Shown: positions 53,625-63,361, numbered from the stretch's first letter. The stretch is 64,000 nucleotides of DNA from Gp1-AA133 sp963850425 (GCA_963850425.1 CAWKLF010000001.1:434001-498000), one strand, 5' to 3'. Notes: generated from the letters alone by a model not told the origin. Translations and numbers: made by a program.

Positions 53625-54710
53625 ATGCCGACCATCGGCAATGGAATCGCTGAGCACCCGATGAAGCTCGACCAACTCAGGGACACTCCACACCGGCGCT
53701 TCAACCCTCTCACACGCGAATGGGTGCTCGTCTCTCCTCACCGCACGCAGCGGCCCTGGCAGGGGAAAGTAGAGAAAACTCCTCTCGAAAATTCGCCACA
53801 CTATGACCCAACCTGCTATCTCTGTCCCGGAAATGCGCGTGCAGGCGGGAAACAAAATCCGAACTACTCCACGACCTTCGTTTTCGACAACGATTTCGCG
53901 GCCCTGCTGCCAAATCCGCAGGAAGTCACGATCGAGGAAAGTGATTTGCTGATCGCCCACAGCGAGCGGGGCCTGTGCCGCGTAGGCTGCTTCTCTCCTC
54001 GCCATGACCTGACGATTGCGCGCATGAGCGCTGCCGAGTTGCGCCTGGTCGTCGATATGTGGATCGATCAGTTCAACGAACTCAGCAGCCGACCCTGGAT
54101 CAACCACGTGCAGATTTTCGAAAATCGCGGGGCCATGATGGGCGCAAGCAATCCGCATCCCCACTGCCAGATTTGGGCTACGGCTCACCTGCCCAATCAG
54201 GCTATCCGCGAACAGTCAGCTCTCGTCGAGTATTCCGCCACGCATCACTCCTGCATGCTGTGCGACTACCTTCAACTGGAAAAGAATTCCGGTCAGCGCT
54301 TCATCTGCGAAAATGACGCCTTCGCCGCCTTCGTGCCCTTTTGGGCGGTATGGCCTTTCGAAACGCTTGTGATCAGCAAGCGCCATTTGGAATCGATGTC
54401 GGATTTCAACCCAAACGAGTGCGACCTGCTCGGCGACATCCTGAAAAGGCTCACCACCCGCTACGACAATCTTTTCGAAATCTCATTCCCCTACTCGATG
54501 GGATTTCATCAACGCCCCACCGACGGCGAACCGCACCAGGAATGGCACTTCCATGCGCACTTCTACCCGCCGCTGCTGCGTTCGGCTACCATTCAAAAAT
54601 TCATGGTCGGATACGAAATGCTTGGCACTCCCCAGCGCGACATTACTCCGGAAGCCGCTGCTGAGCGGCTTCGGCAATTATCTGAAGTGCATTTTCGGGA
54701 TCGCACATAA
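53625..54710 (+). CDS. galT: Galactose-1-phosphate uridylyltransferase
   Basis: 361 residues; an ATG at 53661 (MKLDQLRD) may be the true start. The N-terminal domain holds a Cys-x2-Cys pair (CYLC, Cys64/Cys67) that binds zinc. The catalytic HPH motif is SNPHPHCQIW, with His180 as the nucleophile by alignment with E. coli GalT (HPHGQ), and Cys in place of the usual Gly. The C-terminal domain ends with GEPHQEWHFHAHFYPP. It exchanges UMP between UDP-glucose and galactose-1-phosphate. It lies just after galK and 58 bases before the beta-galactosidase. Confidence 0.95.
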   Translation: MPTIGNGIAEHPMKLDQLRDTPHRRFNPLTREWVLVSPHRTQRPWQGKVEKTPLENSPHYDPTCYLCPGNARAGGKQNPNYSTTFVFDNDFAALLPNPQEVTIEESDLLIAHSERGLCRVGCFSPRHDLTIARMSAAELRLVVDMWIDQFNELSSRPWINHVQIFENRGAMMGASNPHPHCQIWATAHLPNQAIREQSALVEYSATHHSCMLCDYLQLEKNSGQRFICENDAFAAFVPFWAVWPFETLVISKRHLESMSDFNPNECDLLGDILKRLTTRYDNLFEISFPYSMGFHQRPTDGEPHQEWHFHAHFYPPLLRSATIQKFMVGYEMLGTPQRDITPEAAAERLRQLSEVHFRDRT

Positions 54711-54768
54711 GCAAGGCTGTTCGATGATAGCCCGCACACAATTCTCACGAGTCCAAAGGGAGATCGGC

Positions 54769-56829
54769 ATGAAGACTCTTCTGAAGTCCTGTGTATTTCT
54801 GGCTCTCCTTCTTCTGCTTCTTGCAACTACCCTCATCCATGCGCAATCCACGGCCGTTCCTTCCATCTTGCTTGGCACCGCCTGGTATCCCGAGCAGTGG
54901 CCTGAAGCCAGATGGGAAGCCGATCTTGCGCTCATGCAGCAGGCGGGCGTTCACATGGTGCGTGTGGGTGAATTTGCCTGGAGCCGCATGGAGCCGGAAG
55001 AAGGCCGCTACGATCTCGACTGGCTGGATCACGCAATCTCCGCAGCCGCGAAGCACAACATCCTCACTGTCATCGGCACGCCCACCGCGGCCCCGCCCGC
55101 CTGGCTCACGCAGAAATATCCCGAGACCCTGCGCACCCTCGTGGATGGCCGCAAAGACCAGCACGGCAACCGGCAGCAGTTCAACTGGGCGAATCCCAAA
55201 TATCGCGAGCTGGCACGCAAGATTGCCGAACAACTCGCCAGGAAATTCGGCCATAACCCAAACGTGCTCGGATGGCAGATCGATAACGAGTACAACGAGG
55301 CTTCCTTCGACCCCGCCACGAAAGCTCAATTCCAGCAGTGGGTCAAGGCTCGTTACGGAACGCTTGACAACCTCAACGCTCGCTGGACGACAGCCTACTG
55401 GAGCGAGTCCTACACCGCCTGGGATCAGATCCCTATCCAGACCAGTTACGGAAATCCCGGCCTCTTGCTGAGCTGGATGCGTTTTGTCAGCGATACATGG
55501 AGAAGCTACCAGCGCAACCAACTCGACGTGATCCGCGCCAATTCCGATTCCCGCCAGTTCATCACCACCAACATGATGGGTTGGTTCGACGGCTTCGATC
55601 ACTACACCGTCGCGGAGGATCTCGATATGGCGGCGTGGGACGACTATGTCGGCCAGGGCCATCTCAAGCCCGGGCGCAATGGCGCCGCCCATGATCTGAC
55701 GCGGGGTTTCAAGCGAAAGAATTTCTGGGTGATCGAGACGCAGCCCGGTTCGGTCAACTGGGCCGACATCAACAACTTTCTCGATAAGGGTGAGGTCCGC
55801 GCCATGGCCTGGCATGACGTCGGTCACGGCGCCGATGCGGTCAGCTACTGGCAGTGGCGCAGCGCGCTCAGCGGCCAGGAGCAATACCACGGCGTAATCG
55901 TTGGCCCCGACGGCAACCCTGTTCCTCTCTTCAGCGAGGTCGCTCAGATCGGAAAGGAATTCGAAAAGGCTGGCCCTGCGCTGGCCAAAACCTCGGTGCG
56001 TTCCGAGGTCGCGATCCTCCACACCTACGACAGTCGCTGGGCCATTCAATGGCAGAAACACAACAAGAATTACGATCCCGTGGAAGAAATTGTCAGCTAT
56101 TACGAGCCCATCCGCGCAATTGCGCAGTCCATCGACATTGTTCCCCCCACCGCTCCACTATCGCAGTACAAACTTGTCGTCGCTCCCGGCTTGAATGTCC
56201 TCTCCGATGCCGCCTCGAAAAATCTCATGGACTACGTGCAGAACGGCGGCCACCTTGTCCTCGGCCAGCGTTCGGCAATGAAGGATGATGACAATGCGCT
56301 CCAGACCCAGCGTCAACCCGGCCCTCTCGGCGCGCTCCTGGGAGGCCGCGTCGAGCAGTACTACGCCCTGACGGATAAGGTTCCGGTATCAGGCGATTGG
56401 GGAACAGGCGAAAGTCAGCTCTGGGCCGAACTTCTGAGCGCCCGCGATCCTGACACCCAGGTGTTGTTACGTTATGGAAAGAGCAATGGGTGGCTCGACG
56501 ACCAGCCTGCGGCAATCACAAGAAAGGTAGGGCGCGGCCGCATCACCTATATCGGCGCCTGGCTCGATCCAAAAACAATGCAGAAAGCTGCCGAATGGAT
56601 GACCTCTACCAGCGGCGTGAAACCCGCATTGGGCGCCGTTCCGGAGGGAGTCGAAGTCTCTCCGCGCTACGGGCAGCAAGGCGCCGTCTTCATCCTGATC
56701 AACTTCTCGAAGCAGCCTCAAAACATCACCTTGCCGCACACCATGACCGACGTCCTGGAGGGTGGCGAGAAACAATCCCTGACACTGCCGGTGTACGGAG
56801 TAGCAGTCGTCGCGTCGAAGCAGAAGTAA
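54769..56829 (+). CDS. Exported GH42 beta-galactosidase
   Basis: 686 residues from ATG 54769, which follows AAAGGGAGA; the longer frame overlapping galT is not used. A signal peptide (1-26, ending HAQ) sends it outside the cytoplasm. GH42 motifs: LGTAWYPEQWPEARWEADLALMQQAGVHMVRVGEFAWSRMEPEEG, the acid/base Glu174 in GWQIDNEYN, the nucleophile Glu323 in FWVIETQPG, then the trimerisation domain and a beta-rich tail. It releases galactose from oligo- or polysaccharides. Paired with galK and galT it suggests uptake and use of galactosides. Confidence 0.94.
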   Translation: MKTLLKSCVFLALLLLLLATTLIHAQSTAVPSILLGTAWYPEQWPEARWEADLALMQQAGVHMVRVGEFAWSRMEPEEGRYDLDWLDHAISAAAKHNILTVIGTPTAAPPAWLTQKYPETLRTLVDGRKDQHGNRQQFNWANPKYRELARKIAEQLARKFGHNPNVLGWQIDNEYNEASFDPATKAQFQQWVKARYGTLDNLNARWTTAYWSESYTAWDQIPIQTSYGNPGLLLSWMRFVSDTWRSYQRNQLDVIRANSDSRQFITTNMMGWFDGFDHYTVAEDLDMAAWDDYVGQGHLKPGRNGAAHDLTRGFKRKNFWVIETQPGSVNWADINNFLDKGEVRAMAWHDVGHGADAVSYWQWRSALSGQEQYHGVIVGPDGNPVPLFSEVAQIGKEFEKAGPALAKTSVRSEVAILHTYDSRWAIQWQKHNKNYDPVEEIVSYYEPIRAIAQSIDIVPPTAPLSQYKLVVAPGLNVLSDAASKNLMDYVQNGGHLVLGQRSAMKDDDNALQTQRQPGPLGALLGGRVEQYYALTDKVPVSGDWGTGESQLWAELLSARDPDTQVLLRYGKSNGWLDDQPAAITRKVGRGRITYIGAWLDPKTMQKAAEWMTSTSGVKPALGAVPEGVEVSPRYGQQGAVFILINFSKQPQNITLPHTMTDVLEGGEKQSLTLPVYGVAVVASKQK

Positions 56830-56830
56830 G

Positions 56831-56886
56831 CTGCACTGTTATCGCTGCACTCTGATCGCAGCACTCCGATCTCTGCACTCCGAAGC
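56831..56886. repeat. Tandem repeat: four 14-bp units
   Basis: CTGCACTGTTATCG, CTGCACTCTGATCG, CAGCACTCCGATCT, CTGCACTCCGAAGC. A GTCATCTCGAGCGGAGTGAG-type phrase follows at 56888-56907, a variant of the dispersed element seen at 31001. Confidence 0.75.
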
Positions 56887-57051
56887 AGTGTCATCTCGAG
56901 CGGAGTGAGGCGCCAGCCGAATGCAGTCGAGAGACCTTGCGTTCCCTGACGCAAGCGGCGCACTCGCACCGATTCACGCCCCATCGGAGCGCGGAACAAT
57001 TGACTCCACCGCGCGCACGCAATAGGATTACGCGCGCTAACCGCCACCCTG

Positions 57052-60000
57052 ATGGAGACGCTCGCAATGTTCCTGCAAGGCCGTGCGCAGCGCACCTGCG
57101 CCCTCTTCGTGCTTCTGATTGCTGTTTTTGCGCTACTCGCCCAAGCCGACAAGTCCGGCAAAGCGACCGACAAAAAAAACGAATCCGCCGACAAGAAGAA
57201 GGAACTTCCCCTGCAGCCAACCCGCACGGTGGAGTTCACCACTAGCGAAGGCACCTGGCTCTCGCTCGACGTTTCCCCTGACGGCCAAACCATCATCTTC
57301 GATCTTCTAGGCGACCTTTACACCATTCCCATCGCCGGCGGAGAGGCGAAGAAACTCACCAGCGGCATGGGATTCAGCAATCAGCCGCGCTACTCCCCGG
57401 ACGGCAAGTTCATCGCCTTTGTCAGCGATCGCGGGGGCGCGGAGAACGTCTGGATCGCCAAGCCCGACGGCACCGATCCGAAACAACTCAGCCAGGACGA
57501 ACAAGTCGAATTCGCCACCCCCACCTGGACACCCGACAGCCAGTACGTGATCGCTGCCCGCGAAAGCCAGTTCCCCATCAACACGTTCGAGCTTTGGATG
57601 TATCACGTGAAAGGCGGCGCCGGCGTCCAGATCACAAAGTCGAAACCAAAACCCGATGCGAACCCCCGTGATTGGACCCACTCCATCGGCGCGTCCGCTT
57701 CCCGCGATGGCCGCTACCTCTACTACACGACCCGCGGCGGATTCTTCGACAAGGTCTATAACGTCGCATTCCCGCTCTCGCAGATCGCGCGCCGCGACCG
57801 CACTACGGGCGAGGAAGACGTGGTCACCGACGCGCCCGGCAGCGCCTTCAGTCCGGTAATTTCTCCCGACGGCAACAAGCTCGTCTACGGCACACGCTAC
57901 GAAACCGAGACCGGCCTGCGCATCCGAGACCTGAAGACCGCCGAAGAGCACTGGCTGAAGTACCCGGTCCAGCGCGACGATCAGGAATCGCTGTTCACTC
58001 GCGACTTCCTCCCCAGCTACACCTTCACGCCCGACAGCAAAGATGTCCTGGTCACATGGGGAGGCAAGATCCATCGCGTCAACGTCGACACCGGCGAGCA
58101 GCATGAGATTCCCTTCACCGCAAAGATCGCGCGCGGTCTGGGACCTGATCTGAACCTGGCTCTGCGTGTCGAAGAGGGGCCCGTTCAGCTTCGTATTGCG
58201 CAGTCCCCCAGCGAATCGCCCGACGGCAAGCGCTTGGTCTTCTCCGCCCTCGCCGATCTTTATGTAATGGATCTTCCTTCGGGAACTCCCAAGCGCGTCA
58301 GCAAGGATCAGAATCGTGAATTCCAGCCAGCCTGGTCGCCCGACGGCCAGTGGCTTGCCTACGTCACCTGGTCCACGGAGGGCGGCCAAATCTGGAAGAT
58401 TCGTGCGGATGGATCCGGCCCCGCTCAACAACTCACGCGCGTGCCCGCGTACTACCGTGATCCGGTCTGGTCTCCGGACGGCCAGCGCATCGTCGCCCTG
58501 CGTGCCCCGCGCATCGCCCATGTCGAACAATTCGACGAGTTCGGGCATCAGGGAGCGATGGACCTCATCTGGCTCCCGGCCGATGGCGGCGACGCCAACT
58601 TCATTCTCCCAGCCCGCGGCGGCCAGCATCCTCACTTCGGACCGGAGAAAGATCGCCTCTACGTCTACTCCGATGCCGGACTCACCTCCATGCGCTACGA
58701 CGGCACTGACCGCCGCACCATCGTGAAAGTGGTTGGCAAGCAGTGGTTCCCGCAGCCGCCGGAAAAAGGCGAGGGCAATCCCGCCGATGACGTCCGCCTC
58801 AGCCCTGACGGAAACTGGGCAATCGCCCAGGTAAGCACGCAACTCTACCTGCTCGCAGTTCCCCACATGGGTGGCGAGCCTCCGACGGTCGACGTCTACA
58901 AAGCCGCGGTCCCTCTCGCCAAGATCACCGACATCGGGGCCGACTACATGGGCTGGTCCTCCGACAGCAAAACCATCACATGGGCCGTGGGCTCAACCTT
59001 CCTGCGTATGCCCATCGATAAGGTCGTCTTCGAAAAGCCCAAGCCGGACGAAAGCAAGGATAAAGATAAGGAAAAAGATAAGGACACCGACTCCAAACCC
59101 ACGCCCAAGCCCCAGCCTCCCGAACCTCCCGAGCCTCCTCGCGCCAAAGCGGTCAAAGACAAGAAGAGCCACTCCGAGTCCGCCGACTCCAAAGACTCCG
59201 ACGCTTCCTCCGACTCCAAAGACGCCAAGCCCAAGCAGCCTAAACCCGAAGAGATTGCCATCAAGCTGGAATTCCCGCGCCATAAGCCCGCCGGAACTGC
59301 CGTCCTGCGCGGCGCAAAGGTCATCACCATGCATGGCGATGACATCCTCTCCAACGCCGACATTGTCGTGAAAGACAATCGCATCGCCGCCATCGGCGAA
59401 CAGGGAAAAGTTTCCGTCCCCGCCGACGCCAAGGTGATCGATGTGAGCGGCACCACCATCGTTCCCGGCTTCATCGACATTCATCCCCACTGGAGCGAGA
59501 TCCGCCGCGGCGTACTCGACCTGCAGAATTGGGGTTTCCTCGCCAACCTGGCCTATGGCGTGACCGCCGGCCGCGACCCGCAAACCGCCACCAACGACAT
59601 GTTTGCCTACCAGGACATGGTCGACACCGGCGAGATCATCGGCCCACGCGCTTACTCAACCGGGCCCGGAGTTTTCCCCGACACCGACTTCCAATCGCTC
59701 GACGACGCGAAGGGCGTGGTCGACCGCTACCAGCGTTTCTATCGCACCCCGTACTTGAAGTCTTACCTGGTTGGCAATCGTAAGCAGCGCGAGTGGATGG
59801 TGATGGCCTGCAAGTCCGAAGGCGTGATGCCCACCACCGAGGGCGGCCTCGACACCAAGCTCGACCTCAGCCACGTGCTCGACGGCTTCAGCGGAAACGA
59901 ACATAGCATGCCGGTCACGCCGCTCTACGACGATGTCGTCCAGCTTTTTGCCAAGTCCGGCATCTTCTACACGCCAACTTTGATCGTCGCCTACGGCGGA

Positions 60001-60525
60001 CCATGGGCGGAGAACTACTGGTACGAACACACCGAAGTTCACGACAACCCGAAGATCCGCCACTTTATGCCTCACAACCTGCTCGACGACCACACCCGCC
60101 GCCGTCCGATCTGGGTGCGTGACGACGAACAGGCCTTCCCACGCCTCGCCAAGCAAGACGCGAAGATCATGAAAGCCGGCGGCAAAGTCTGCATCGGCAG
60201 CCACGGACAATTCCAGGGCCTCGGCTATCACTGGGAAATGTGGTCGCTGGCCGCCGGAGGTATGGGCAGCATGGAAGTCCTGAAGTCCGCCACCATTCAT
60301 GGCGCGCAAGCGCTAGGCCTCGACAAGGACCTTGGCTCGCTTGAACCTGGCAAGATGGCCGACCTGGTGGTCCTCAACAAGAGTCCGCTGGACGACATCC
60401 GCAACACCGAATCGATCCGTTATGTGATGAAAAACGGCGAACTCTTCGAAGGCGACACCCTAAACGAAATTTGGCCGTCAGAAAAAAAGCTCCCGCCTCT
60501 CTGGTGGTGGAGCGAGAAGCCCTAA
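57052..60525 (+). CDS. Beta-propeller (TolB/PD40) plus amidohydrolase fusion
   Basis: 1157 residues (the ATG at 57067 is an alternative start). A signal-anchor (about 16-33) is followed by a WD40-like/PD40 beta-propeller (repeated SPDGKFIAFVSD, SPDGNKLVYGT and SPDGQWLAYVTW units, about 65-660). Then comes a long charged linker (Lys/Asp/Ser/Pro-rich, about 660-735) and an amidohydrolase barrel: HxH at His811/His813 (FIDIHPHW), and the C-terminal block CIGSHGQFQGLGYHWEMW, in which His1051 stands where many amidohydrolases have a metal-binding Asp. Similar fusions with this GSHGQ or GAHGQ segment exist, so it is probably family-specific rather than a defect. The substrate is unknown; exported peptide- or cyclic-amide hydrolysis is plausible. 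Confidence 0.88.
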   Translation: METLAMFLQGRAQRTCALFVLLIAVFALLAQADKSGKATDKKNESADKKKELPLQPTRTVEFTTSEGTWLSLDVSPDGQTIIFDLLGDLYTIPIAGGEAKKLTSGMGFSNQPRYSPDGKFIAFVSDRGGAENVWIAKPDGTDPKQLSQDEQVEFATPTWTPDSQYVIAARESQFPINTFELWMYHVKGGAGVQITKSKPKPDANPRDWTHSIGASASRDGRYLYYTTRGGFFDKVYNVAFPLSQIARRDRTTGEEDVVTDAPGSAFSPVISPDGNKLVYGTRYETETGLRIRDLKTAEEHWLKYPVQRDDQESLFTRDFLPSYTFTPDSKDVLVTWGGKIHRVNVDTGEQHEIPFTAKIARGLGPDLNLALRVEEGPVQLRIAQSPSESPDGKRLVFSALADLYVMDLPSGTPKRVSKDQNREFQPAWSPDGQWLAYVTWSTEGGQIWKIRADGSGPAQQLTRVPAYYRDPVWSPDGQRIVALRAPRIAHVEQFDEFGHQGAMDLIWLPADGGDANFILPARGGQHPHFGPEKDRLYVYSDAGLTSMRYDGTDRRTIVKVVGKQWFPQPPEKGEGNPADDVRLSPDGNWAIAQVSTQLYLLAVPHMGGEPPTVDVYKAAVPLAKITDIGADYMGWSSDSKTITWAVGSTFLRMPIDKVVFEKPKPDESKDKDKEKDKDTDSKPTPKPQPPEPPEPPRAKAVKDKKSHSESADSKDSDASSDSKDAKPKQPKPEEIAIKLEFPRHKPAGTAVLRGAKVITMHGDDILSNADIVVKDNRIAAIGEQGKVSVPADAKVIDVSGTTIVPGFIDIHPHWSEIRRGVLDLQNWGFLANLAYGVTAGRDPQTATNDMFAYQDMVDTGEIIGPRAYSTGPGVFPDTDFQSLDDAKGVVDRYQRFYRTPYLKSYLVGNRKQREWMVMACKSEGVMPTTEGGLDTKLDLSHVLDGFSGNEHSMPVTPLYDDVVQLFAKSGIFYTPTLIVAYGGPWAENYWYEHTEVHDNPKIRHFMPHNLLDDHTRRRPIWVRDDEQAFPRLAKQDAKIMKAGGKVCIGSHGQFQGLGYHWEMWSLAAGGMGSMEVLKSATIHGAQALGLDKDLGSLEPGKMADLVVLNKSPLDDIRNTESIRYVMKNGELFEGDTLNEIWPSEKKLPPLWWWSEKP

Positions 60526-60843
60526 GAGAACCGGTCGTTCGAGTCGATCTGCGTGCTCGCAATGAGTTGGTTAGAGAGCCGGTATCCGAGTGGTGGGAAA
60601 GCCAGTGTTCGCGCAGAAGGAAGGAATGAACGTCCCGAGCCCCCAGCCGCGCATGAAAGCTCGGATTCTCGCAATGCCTGACAGAACGGGGCCCGTGAAT
60701 CGCTCACTTTAAGTTCCGACTCGTGCGCCCCGCCCGAGTCGTTTATGATAGAGATTCTCCGGTTGCAGCATCGGGCTTTTTCCCCGTTCTGAAAAATATC
60801 TGCGTAGTTCGATACACCCGTCATACAAAATCTGGAGGCAGTG
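60526..60843. other. Intergenic region before the cytochrome c gene
   Basis: No gene is supported in 318 bases. GGAGG lies at 60834-60838, five bases before the ATG at 60844. I see no clear promoter or repeat. Confidence 0.4.
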
Positions 60844-61413
60844 ATGCGGAACTTTATTCTTGGTGTGATCGTCACTCTGGCCGTACTGATCCTGGGCGGA
60901 ATGGGTGCGGCTTTTCTCGGACTGGTGCCTACAACCGCGAACAAACAACCCCCACGTTGGGAAACGCACTTTGCGATGAGCGCCGTCGATGCGTCTACTG
61001 AGAAGCACGCGCCCCACATCAGCAGCCCGGTGCTACCCTCCCCCGAAAATCTCATCGACGGCATGAAGCTTTACACCATGAATTGCGCGCTCTGCCACGG
61101 AGCACTCGACAAAAAGACCTCTCCGCTGGCTGCTTCTTTTTATCCACCCGTCCCGCAACTGATATTGCATCCCCCGGATGATCCCGAATGGTTCAACTAC
61201 TACATCATTCATAACGGCATCCGCTATACCGGCATGCCTGCGTGGGATAAAGCGCTCTCCGAGCAGGACATTTGGAAGGTGACGATCTTCCTGTCACACA
61301 TCGAAAAGCTGCCAGGCCCTGCCCAGGATTATTGGAAGAACGCGTTCGGCGTGGCCCCTCCAACCGGCGAAGGGGAACAGCATGGAGGTCACGAGGATCA
61401 CGATGCACACTGA
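60844..61413 (+). CDS. Membrane-anchored cytochrome c
   Basis: 189 residues from ATG 60844, chosen over the GTG at 60841 for its spacing from GGAGG. An N-terminal membrane helix (about 5-27) anchors it; heme is bound by CALCH (Cys81, Cys84, His85), with Met131 in GIRYTGMPAW as the likely axial ligand. A Gly/His/Glu-rich tail (GEGEQHGGHEDHDAH) ends the protein. It carries single electrons in the periplasm. The partner oxidase or dehydrogenase is not adjacent; the PuuD-like membrane domain at 37488, which lacks its own cytochrome, is too distant to link with confidence. Confidence 0.9.
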   Translation: MRNFILGVIVTLAVLILGGMGAAFLGLVPTTANKQPPRWETHFAMSAVDASTEKHAPHISSPVLPSPENLIDGMKLYTMNCALCHGALDKKTSPLAASFYPPVPQLILHPPDDPEWFNYYIIHNGIRYTGMPAWDKALSEQDIWKVTIFLSHIEKLPGPAQDYWKNAFGVAPPTGEGEQHGGHEDHDAH

Positions 61414-61500
61414 TCTTTAGCAGGCTTCAGAAAAGCTGATGGCGTCGAATTTCAGGATGACACGCCTCCACAATCTTTGGAAGAGTCAGACTGCGGCTGC

Positions 61501-61606
61501 CTTTGGAAGGCTCTACCTTCACGGCCTTCGGCCACTCCTTTGAAAGGCTTTTACCTTCAGGCCTGCGGCTCCTCTTTGAAAGGCCTTTCCCTTCACAGCC
61601 TGAGAG
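61501..61606. repeat. Tandem repeat of about 37 bp, three units
   Basis: Units start CTTTGGAAGGCTC (61501), CTTTGAAAGGCTTT (61538), CTTTGAAAGGCCTTT (61574), each continuing with CCTTCA and a G/C-rich half. A degenerate unit may precede at 61475. Confidence 0.7.
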
Positions 61607-61626
61607 TAAACTGCAATCGCCATCGT

Positions 61627-61740
61627 GATTTGAAAGGGCACGACTCAGTCGCCCATTTCGTGCCGATTTAAAGGGCGCGACTCAGTCGCCCGATTTCGTG
61701 CCGATTTTGGAAGGGCACGACTTCAGTCGTGCCGAAAAGG
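61627..61740. repeat. Tandem repeat of 38 bp, three units, with palindromic core
   Basis: Units at 61627-61664, 61665-61702 and 61703-61740. Each has GATTT(G)AAAGGGC then CGACT-CAGTCG; the third forms a perfect hairpin GGCACGACTTCAGTCGTGCC. At 61751-61770 a related GCGGCTTTAGCCGCTGAGG follows. The same GAAAGG-palindrome design recurs at 63763. Confidence 0.75.
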
Positions 61741-61918
61741 CGCAAATTCAAGCGGCTTTAGCCGCTGAGGTTCGCCCTTGACAGATCGATTTGCGCAGCC
61801 GCATGGCGGGTAAGTCACGCCCTGCGTTTGCAGGCCGCCCGCGACGCCCGCCTCCTTATATAATAGGGATTTGTGCCTGGCTCGAAATTCATCCTCGTAG
61901 GCCTTGCGGAAGGAAATT

Positions 61919-63244
61919 ATGCCGACTGACGTCATCATGCCCCAGATGGGCGAATCGATTTTTGAAGGAACCATCACCAAGTGGCTGAAGAAGCCCGGCG
62001 ACAAAGTGCAGCGCGACGAGCCCCTGTTCGAAATCTCCACCGATAAGGTCGACGCCGAAATCCCTGCTCCCGCCTCGGGAGTCCTTCAGGAAATCATGGT
62101 GACCGAGGGCAACACCGTACAGGTCAATACCATCGTCGGCACCATCGCCGCCGACGGCGAGTCCGCTGCGCCCGCGAAAGCCGCTGCCAAAGCCCCGGCC
62201 GCTCCCGAGCCCCCGCAGAAAGAGTCCGCTGCACCCCCCAAGCAGGCATCTCCCGCGCCGCCCGCAGCCGCTGCATCCGAGTCGCACGACGAAGACGTCC
62301 GCTCCTCGCCCCTGGTGCGCAAGATTGCGCGCGAGAACAGTGTCGATCTCGCACAGGTCACTGGCTCCGGACTTGGCGGGCGCATCACCAAGCAAGACAT
62401 CATGGCCTTCATCGAGAAAGGCCCGGCAACTGCCGCCGCCCCGCCGCAGATCGCACCCGCGCCGCAGGCAGATGGAACCTCGCAGCCCGCATCTCGCCCC
62501 GAGCCGGCCTCTCCGCCTCGCCCGGCACCGGCCTCGATCCCGGGCGACGTGGTTCCCATGACGCAGATGCGCAAGATCATCGCGCAGCGCATGATCGAGT
62601 CCCGCCGCACCAGTGCCCACGTGCACTGCATGTTCGAGGTCGACCTCACCCGCATCGTCAATCTGCGCAACAAGCTCAAGAACAGCTTCGAGCAGCGCAA
62701 TGGTGCGCGGCTGACGTTCATGCCGTTCTTCGTGCGCGCCACCATCATTGCCTTGCAGCAGTATCCCATCGTGAACGCCTCGCTCGACGGCGACAACGTC
62801 CGCTATCACCGCCACGTGAATGCGGGCATCGCCGTTGCGCTCGATTGGGGATTGATTGTTCCCGTGCTGAAGAATGCCGACGAACTGAACTTCCTCGGCT
62901 TGCAGCGTGGCATCACCGATCTCGGCGAACGCGCTCGCACCAAAAAGCTTATGCCTGCTGATGTGGAAGGCTCGACCTTCACCATCACAAACCCCGGCCA
63001 GTTCGGTGCCGTGTTCGGCCTCCCCATCATCAACCAGCCGAACTCCGCCATTATGGGCGTCGGCGGCATCACCAAGCAGCCCATGGTCGTCACCGACAAA
63101 GACGGCAACGACTCCATCGCCATCCGCTCCGTGGTGCACCTCACACTCGGCTACGACCACCGCCTCATCGACGGCGCCGTCGCCGACCAGTTCATGGCCC
63201 TGGTGAAGAAGACCATGGAAGGCTGGAGCGAAGACGTAGGCTAG
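61919..63244 (+). CDS. 2-oxoacid dehydrogenase E2 (dihydrolipoyllysine acyltransferase)
   Basis: 441 residues from ATG 61919 (MPTDVIMPQMGESI), preceded by AAGGAAA. An N-terminal lipoyl domain carries Lys43 in EISTDKVDAEIPA; an Ala/Pro linker (about 80-125) is followed by the E3-binding domain (SSPLVRKIARENSVDLAQVTGSGLGGRITKQDI), another flexible linker, and the catalytic core with the His-x3-Asp-Gly motif (GYDHRLIDGAVADQF; His414, Asp418). It transfers acyl groups to CoA in pyruvate, 2-oxoglutarate or branched-chain dehydrogenase complexes; which one cannot be told. E1 and E3 genes are not adjacent. Confidence 0.94.
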   Translation: MPTDVIMPQMGESIFEGTITKWLKKPGDKVQRDEPLFEISTDKVDAEIPAPASGVLQEIMVTEGNTVQVNTIVGTIAADGESAAPAKAAAKAPAAPEPPQKESAAPPKQASPAPPAAAASESHDEDVRSSPLVRKIARENSVDLAQVTGSGLGGRITKQDIMAFIEKGPATAAAPPQIAPAPQADGTSQPASRPEPASPPRPAPASIPGDVVPMTQMRKIIAQRMIESRRTSAHVHCMFEVDLTRIVNLRNKLKNSFEQRNGARLTFMPFFVRATIIALQQYPIVNASLDGDNVRYHRHVNAGIAVALDWGLIVPVLKNADELNFLGLQRGITDLGERARTKKLMPADVEGSTFTITNPGQFGAVFGLPIINQPNSAIMGVGGITKQPMVVTDKDGNDSIAIRSVVHLTLGYDHRLIDGAVADQFMALVKKTMEGWSEDVG

Positions 63245-63304
63245 CCCTACGGTGCCAACGACGTCCCATCCATCGCGTCCTTATCCGCCGTCAATCGTCA
63301 TCTC

Positions 63305-63342
63305 AAAAAAGGGGCGGTGGGCCCTAGTACTTCCACCGCCCT
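63305..63342 (-). terminator. Rho-independent terminator (minus strand)
   Basis: On the minus strand a stem GGGCGGTGG/CCACCGCCC is followed by CTTTTTT, placed between the E2 gene and the minus-strand gene ending at 63362. Confidence 0.8.
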
Positions 63343-63361
63343 CCTTCTGCGCGCAGGAACT

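Noticed and set aside
60522..61064. Minus-strand frame of 180 codons before and over the cytochrome gene
   Set aside because: It overlaps a clear heme protein and has no recognisable features.
61501..61740. CRISPR array
   Set aside because: The units abut without unique spacers and carry degenerate copies.
61889..63160. Long minus-strand frame of 423 codons
   Set aside because: It is a Gly/Arg/Asp-rich mirror of the E2 gene with no domain resemblance.
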